From: Liolophura sinensis
Taxonomy: Eukaryota > Mollusca > Polyplacophora > Chitonida > Chitonidae
NCBI RefSeq assembly: GCF_032854445.1
Contig: NC_088301.1
Location: 9,422,281-9,482,280 of the forward strand
Length of the DNA: 60,000 bases
Direction of reading: 5' to 3'
Shown here: positions 56,617-60,000 of the stretch, piece after piece
Layout: each line of letters begins with the position of its first letter
Position numbering within the stretch: the first letter of the stretch is position 1
Notes under the pieces: generated by a model
What the model saw: only the letters and a program-made list of their open reading frames with translations
Told to the model about the DNA's origin: nothing
The model's database searches: none
Made by a program: the position numbers and the translations under genes

Positions 56617-59600
56617 CTAATTCATCAGTCTGTTGATGACGTCACTGACGGCAAGCCTGTACTGGTCATAGGCGTTTTCTAAAGCGTACTGCTTGCTGAA
56701 CATAATGTCCAACAGATCATAGATAGAAAAGTCTGGAAAACACAGTCATCGAGTTCATATCTACGTGATAAGGACTAATATATATAATCTTATTACTCAT
56801 CACTTTAATATAAATCCCGTCCACACGATGCGATTTTTCCAGCCCAACCGAATCACATTATTTAACGACAAGCTCTATATTTAATACGGGCCTAGTGGTT
56901 ATAGCGTGCTAGCGCAACACACTGACCCAGAATCCTCTCACTAATGCTATCGTTGTGAGTTGAGTTTCCAGCTCATGTTAACTTCCTCTCTGTTCGTACA
57001 TGAGAAGGTTTAGCGGCAACCTGCGGATGGTCGTGATGGGTTTCTCGCTAGCTCTGCCCGGTTTCCTTCCACCGTAGTGTCATAATTAGTATAGCATAAA
57101 ACAACAAAATAAATAAATAGAAAATTGAATACGATTTGCACCTTATCGATTGCCAGACTAAATGTGCAAGCTCTGGTGTGAGAGTGGCTATAATAGTCTG
57201 TTAAATCGCTTACAAGCTTATATCGCAAAAACTGATAGTCAGTGATAATACAGATGACCCATGATATACTAGTATAGTAAAGACAAATTAAACAAATTAG
57301 CATATTGGGCCTAAGTGGCTCAGTTGGTTAACGGACTAACGGAGCGTAATGACCCAGGAGCCTCTCACAAATGCGGTCGGTGTAAGTTCAATTCCAGCTC
57401 ATGCTGGCTTCCTCTCCAGCCGCACGTGCGAAGGTCTTTCAGCAACCAGTGGATGGCCGTGGGTTTCCCCCGGGCTGTGTCTGCTTCCACCCATGATAAT
57501 GCTGGCCGCCATCGTATAAGTGAAATATTCTTGAGTACGGCGTAAAACACCAATCAAATAAATAAATAAATTAGCATTTTCTTTTCATAGATGTAGAAAG
57601 GGACTTACTTGAAGGAGCAGCTGTAGTGATACAAGGGGGATAAGTCGAGGTGTAGTTCCAAGAAGGAGTCGTGTAGCTCCAAGAAGGTGATGTGTAGTTC
57701 CACGAAGGCGTCGTGTAATTCGAGGGTTGGGGTGTAGAGATATTAGGACAGGTCGGGGGAGCACCATCGACGCTGTAACCAATGTTACAACCTCTAGCAG
57801 TTTCGAAGTGATCGGAGTGAAAAGAAACTTCTACTTTACCGCTAAACGATGGGGCTGAAACAAGCACAGAATTACAAGTCTTAATGTTTTGATTTCATAA
57901 AAAGAAAAATGGAAAGTTGGTAATCAACAGCTTTTAGATATTGTTAAACGAAACAAAGCCTGGCTCCTTCCGTGTATGAAGTAACATACCAAGCAAATAT
58001 CAAATAAATAAAAACAAATTAATCAGCGATCATAGCGAGGCTGTGCCCGGTTTCCTCCCATTATAATGCTGGTCGCCGTTGTATAAGTGAAATATTATTC
58101 AGTACGGCGTAAAACGCCAATCAAATAAATATCTAAATATATCTTAGTGGAAAAGAGGTGCCTAGAATGGAGTTATGTTTTGGACGTGTTCTTTCTGCAG
58201 ACCGGTTCACGACCTAAGTCTTCAACTTTGCACATCCCATATGACAGAAGTCAGAGAATATCTTTCCCTGGTATAAATACATACATACCTGCGAAGCTGC
58301 GACCACTAAGGAATCCACAAAACTTGGTGCCACTGTGAAGGGTGCCATTGTTATTGGTGGCATTAAAACTTATCCAGTCCCAATCGCAGAAAGCACTGCT
58401 CTCCAATACACAGTCACAGGCATGGAAGTTCACCCAGAACGAGGACAGGTTCGCGGGCTGGATGGTGTACTCGCAGTCCATGTTAAGCCCGTAGTTGTTA
58501 GGGTAATTGGGAGTGGATATAAACCCGGAGGTGCCCCGGAAGTCCAAATTTCCACAGGTACCATTAGCTGGAGAAACATTAAAGATGTGAATTAAATCCA
58601 TGACTTGCTCTTTCAATATGCGAAAAGGTTGAGGAATTAGGGTAGTTAATCTCCTCAAGCCTTAACTTCCAAAACTGTTCCAATAGGCCTCAAAGCTTAC
58701 ATGTAATTACGCCGCAAAAATCAAAAAATCTAACGGATCACCTTGTTGTCCGTAAATAATAAAACAGTAAGTTACCAATTAACACATTTGTTAACAACAC
58801 AGCAATCCAAAGACTAGTGACTGGTTCGGTTGGTTAGCGCGCTAGCGCAGCGTAATGACCCAGGAGCCTCTCATTAATGCGGTCACTGTGAGTTCAAGTC
58901 CATCTCATGCTGGCTTCCTCTCCAGCCGTACGTGGGAAGGTCTGGTAGCAACCTGCTAATAATCGTGGGTTTTACATGAGCTGTGCCCGGTTTCCTTCCA
59001 CCAAAATTCTGGCCGCTGTCGTATAAGCGAAATATTATTGAGTACAGCGTAAAACACCAATCTAATAACTCAAATAAATGGAGATGGATTCTTCGGAAAT
59101 GCTTACGCTTTTTGATTTCAGACCTGGCACACCTGGATAACGTTAAACATGTAATCCCATGCACCTCACCCGCCCCAGCCAACAACCTCACCCACTTGCA
59201 GATATAATTCAAGAAGATCTCTTGTACCAAGGCAGTTGCATATTTCGCATCAGGGCCAGGTTAGCTTTAAGCCATGTTTTCAGTTTTGAACTTTGCCCTA
59301 AAATATTTGCGTAACAGTATATTAAATATGAACAAAGCCTTTTGCTGTTTGGCTTTGGCAGCGGCTGCTATAAGCTACTCTAAAATTTTAAATATATAAT
59401 ATGACTTAAAACCAGTATTTGGTGTTTTATGCCATGCTCAAAAATATTTCACTTAACGACGGCAGCCAGTATTATGACAGGAGAAAACCGTACAGAGCCC
59501 GGGGGTAACTCACGACTATCTGCAGGTTGCTCAAGCGGGTTTCCTCTCTGACCGTATGTCGTAAGGTCTTCCAGTATCGTCGTGGGTTTCTACGCCCTCT

Positions 59601-59774
59601 GCTTGGCTTCCTCCCACCATAATGCTGGCCGCCGTCTTATAAGTGAAATACTCTAGAGTACAGCGTAAAACACCAGTCGAACAAATACATAAATAATGGT
59701 CGTTGAAGACCACTTCTTTTCATGTCTCAGCCACACTTACCTTGACGCTTGGAAATCTCATTTGTGTCACGGGG
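56617..59774 (-). CDS. Secreted CUB-domain protein, 3' four exons
   Basis: Exons in transcript order: 59741-59774, 58289-58567, 57609-57854 and 56617-56732 (stop TAG at 56617-56619). All four are bounded by AG/GT and the phases agree. The first visible exon ends PRDTNEISKRQ, a likely dibasic propeptide site before ANGTCGNLDFRG. A single CUB domain follows: GFISTPNYPNNYGLNMDCEY, a CDC and FCDWDW segment, NGTLHSGTKFCG, and KVEVSFHSDHFETARGC ending in GYSVDG. After it comes a Thr/Ser-rich tract with repeated NYTTPSW units, each with an N-glycosylation sequon, and a short C-terminus (YDLLDIMFSKQYALENAYDQ). CUB domains mediate extracellular binding; the partner is unknown. The signal peptide must be encoded to the right of the window. 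The Asn/Asp-rich WDW region suggests a CUB subtype common in molluscs. Confidence 0.82.
56886..57117 (+). mobile_element. SINE family 1, diverged copy
   Basis: GGCCTAGTGGTTATAGCGTG head, ACACTGACCCAGAATCCTCT, CCAGCTCATGTTAACTTCCT, CGGATGGTCGTGATGGGTTT and a shortened ACAAAATAAATAAATAG tail. Confidence 0.8.
57306..57573 (+). mobile_element. SINE family 1, full length
   Basis: GGGCCTAAGTGGCTCAGTTG head, GTAATGACCCAGGAGCCTCT, box-B-like GTAAGTTCAATTCCAGCTC, and GAGTACGGCGTAAAACACCA before the (AAAT)n tail. It ends only about 30 bp from the CUB exon 57609-57854. Confidence 0.92.
58029..58135 (+). mobile_element. SINE family 1, 3' fragment
   Basis: GCTGTGCCCGGTTTCCTCCC, ATAATGCTGGTCGCCGTTGT and AGTACGGCGTAAAACGCCAA followed by CAAATAAATA. 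Confidence 0.85.
58604..58820 (+). repeat. MITE family 1 end plus spacer, copy of 42612-42968
   Basis: CGAAAAGGTTGAGGAATTAG followed by the spacer blocks TAATTACGCCGCAAAAATCA, CGGATCACCTTGTTGTCCGT and AACAACACAGCAATCCAAAG, then a family 1 SINE. Confidence 0.85.
58827..59082 (+). mobile_element. SINE family 1, full length, diverged head
   Basis: CGGTTGGTTAGCGCGCTAGC, GTGAGTTCAAGTCCATCTC and GAGTACAGCGTAAAACACCA with tail AATCTAATAACTCAAATAAA. Confidence 0.88.
59418..59692. mobile_element. Two SINE family 1 halves arranged as an inverted repeat
   Basis: 59418-59530 reads as the 3' half on the minus strand (GTGTTTTATGCCATGCTC, CAGCCAGTATTATGACAGG). 59532-59692 reads as the 3' half on the plus strand (CCACCATAATGCTGGCCGCC, GAGTACAGCGTAAAACACCA). 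The arms are largely complementary over roughly 110 bp. Confidence 0.8.
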
Positions 59775-60000
59775 CTGTGGCAAAAACAGTAAGAGAAAGA
59801 GGACATTAAACAACGAAACGAAATTCACTACCAAACATAAAATACATTGATAAATCTGATATGAATAAACGCAATCATCGTTTCATTTTTTAAGCTGCCC
59901 TTAGGATGGGGTGAGACACAGTAATAATGTTTTCAAAGCTCTATTTCGCCAGTTTTGATCTTGTTTTATTGAAGTCTCTTTTGTTTTCTTTTTTCTGTTT
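59775..60000 (-). other. Intron of the CUB gene up to the window edge
   Basis: AT-rich sequence upstream of the first visible CUB exon. I see no exon or signal-peptide code in it. Confidence 0.5.

Noticed and set aside
58335-58595. Plus-strand 86-codon frame
   Set aside because: Antisense shadow of the CUB exon 58289-58567.

Overview
The window looks like AT-rich, intron-rich animal nuclear DNA and most likely comes from a mollusc, possibly a gastropod. This rests on short exons with clean GT/AG borders, dozens of tRNA-derived SINE copies ending in (AAAT)n, a CR1/jockey-type LINE, small foldback elements, many minisatellites and the frequent palindrome TACATGTA. There is no sign of a prokaryote, operon or CRISPR. 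Species assignment is inference.

Layout. (1) About 1-3320, plus strand: the last two exons (136-163 and 2297-2480) and 3' UTR of a gene ending in an Arg/Asp/His-rich, splicing-factor-like tail. (2) About 8183-54181, minus strand: one complete 34-exon gene that I assembled exon by exon. It spans 46 kb and encodes about 951 residues. It holds an acidic/Lys-rich N-terminal region, a first E2-like domain without an active-site cysteine (about 200-350), a helical middle (about 370-700) and a BIRC6/UBE2O-class ubiquitin-conjugating domain with a GKVC active site (Cys801). Every exon phase fits except exon 12, which has one extra base in a four-base homopolymer. (3) About 56617-59774, minus strand: the 3' four exons of a secreted CUB-domain gene whose signal-peptide exon lies beyond the right edge. 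The left-hand gene and the E2 gene converge; the CUB gene lies in the same orientation 2.4 kb upstream of the E2 start codon, with a CpG-enriched promoter region between.

The introns of the E2 gene are a repeat reservoir: minisatellites with units of 21, 99, 139, 107, 55, 37 and 85 bp; three tRNA-derived SINE families; a foldback MITE with TA borders; and a decayed LINE in the opposite orientation. Two minisatellites (139 bp at 17162-20240 and 107 bp at 21276-21611) contain copies of the adjacent exon end with its 5' splice site, so the gene carries some two dozen extra donor-like sites beside exons 22 and 24. Exon 33 is squeezed between two SINEs, one starting 8 nt into the intron.

How the genes work together: the E2-like protein is predicted to act in ubiquitin transfer, the RD-rich protein in RNA processing and the CUB protein in the extracellular space. 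Nothing indicates a shared pathway. All homology statements come from recognising motifs by eye; no database search was run.
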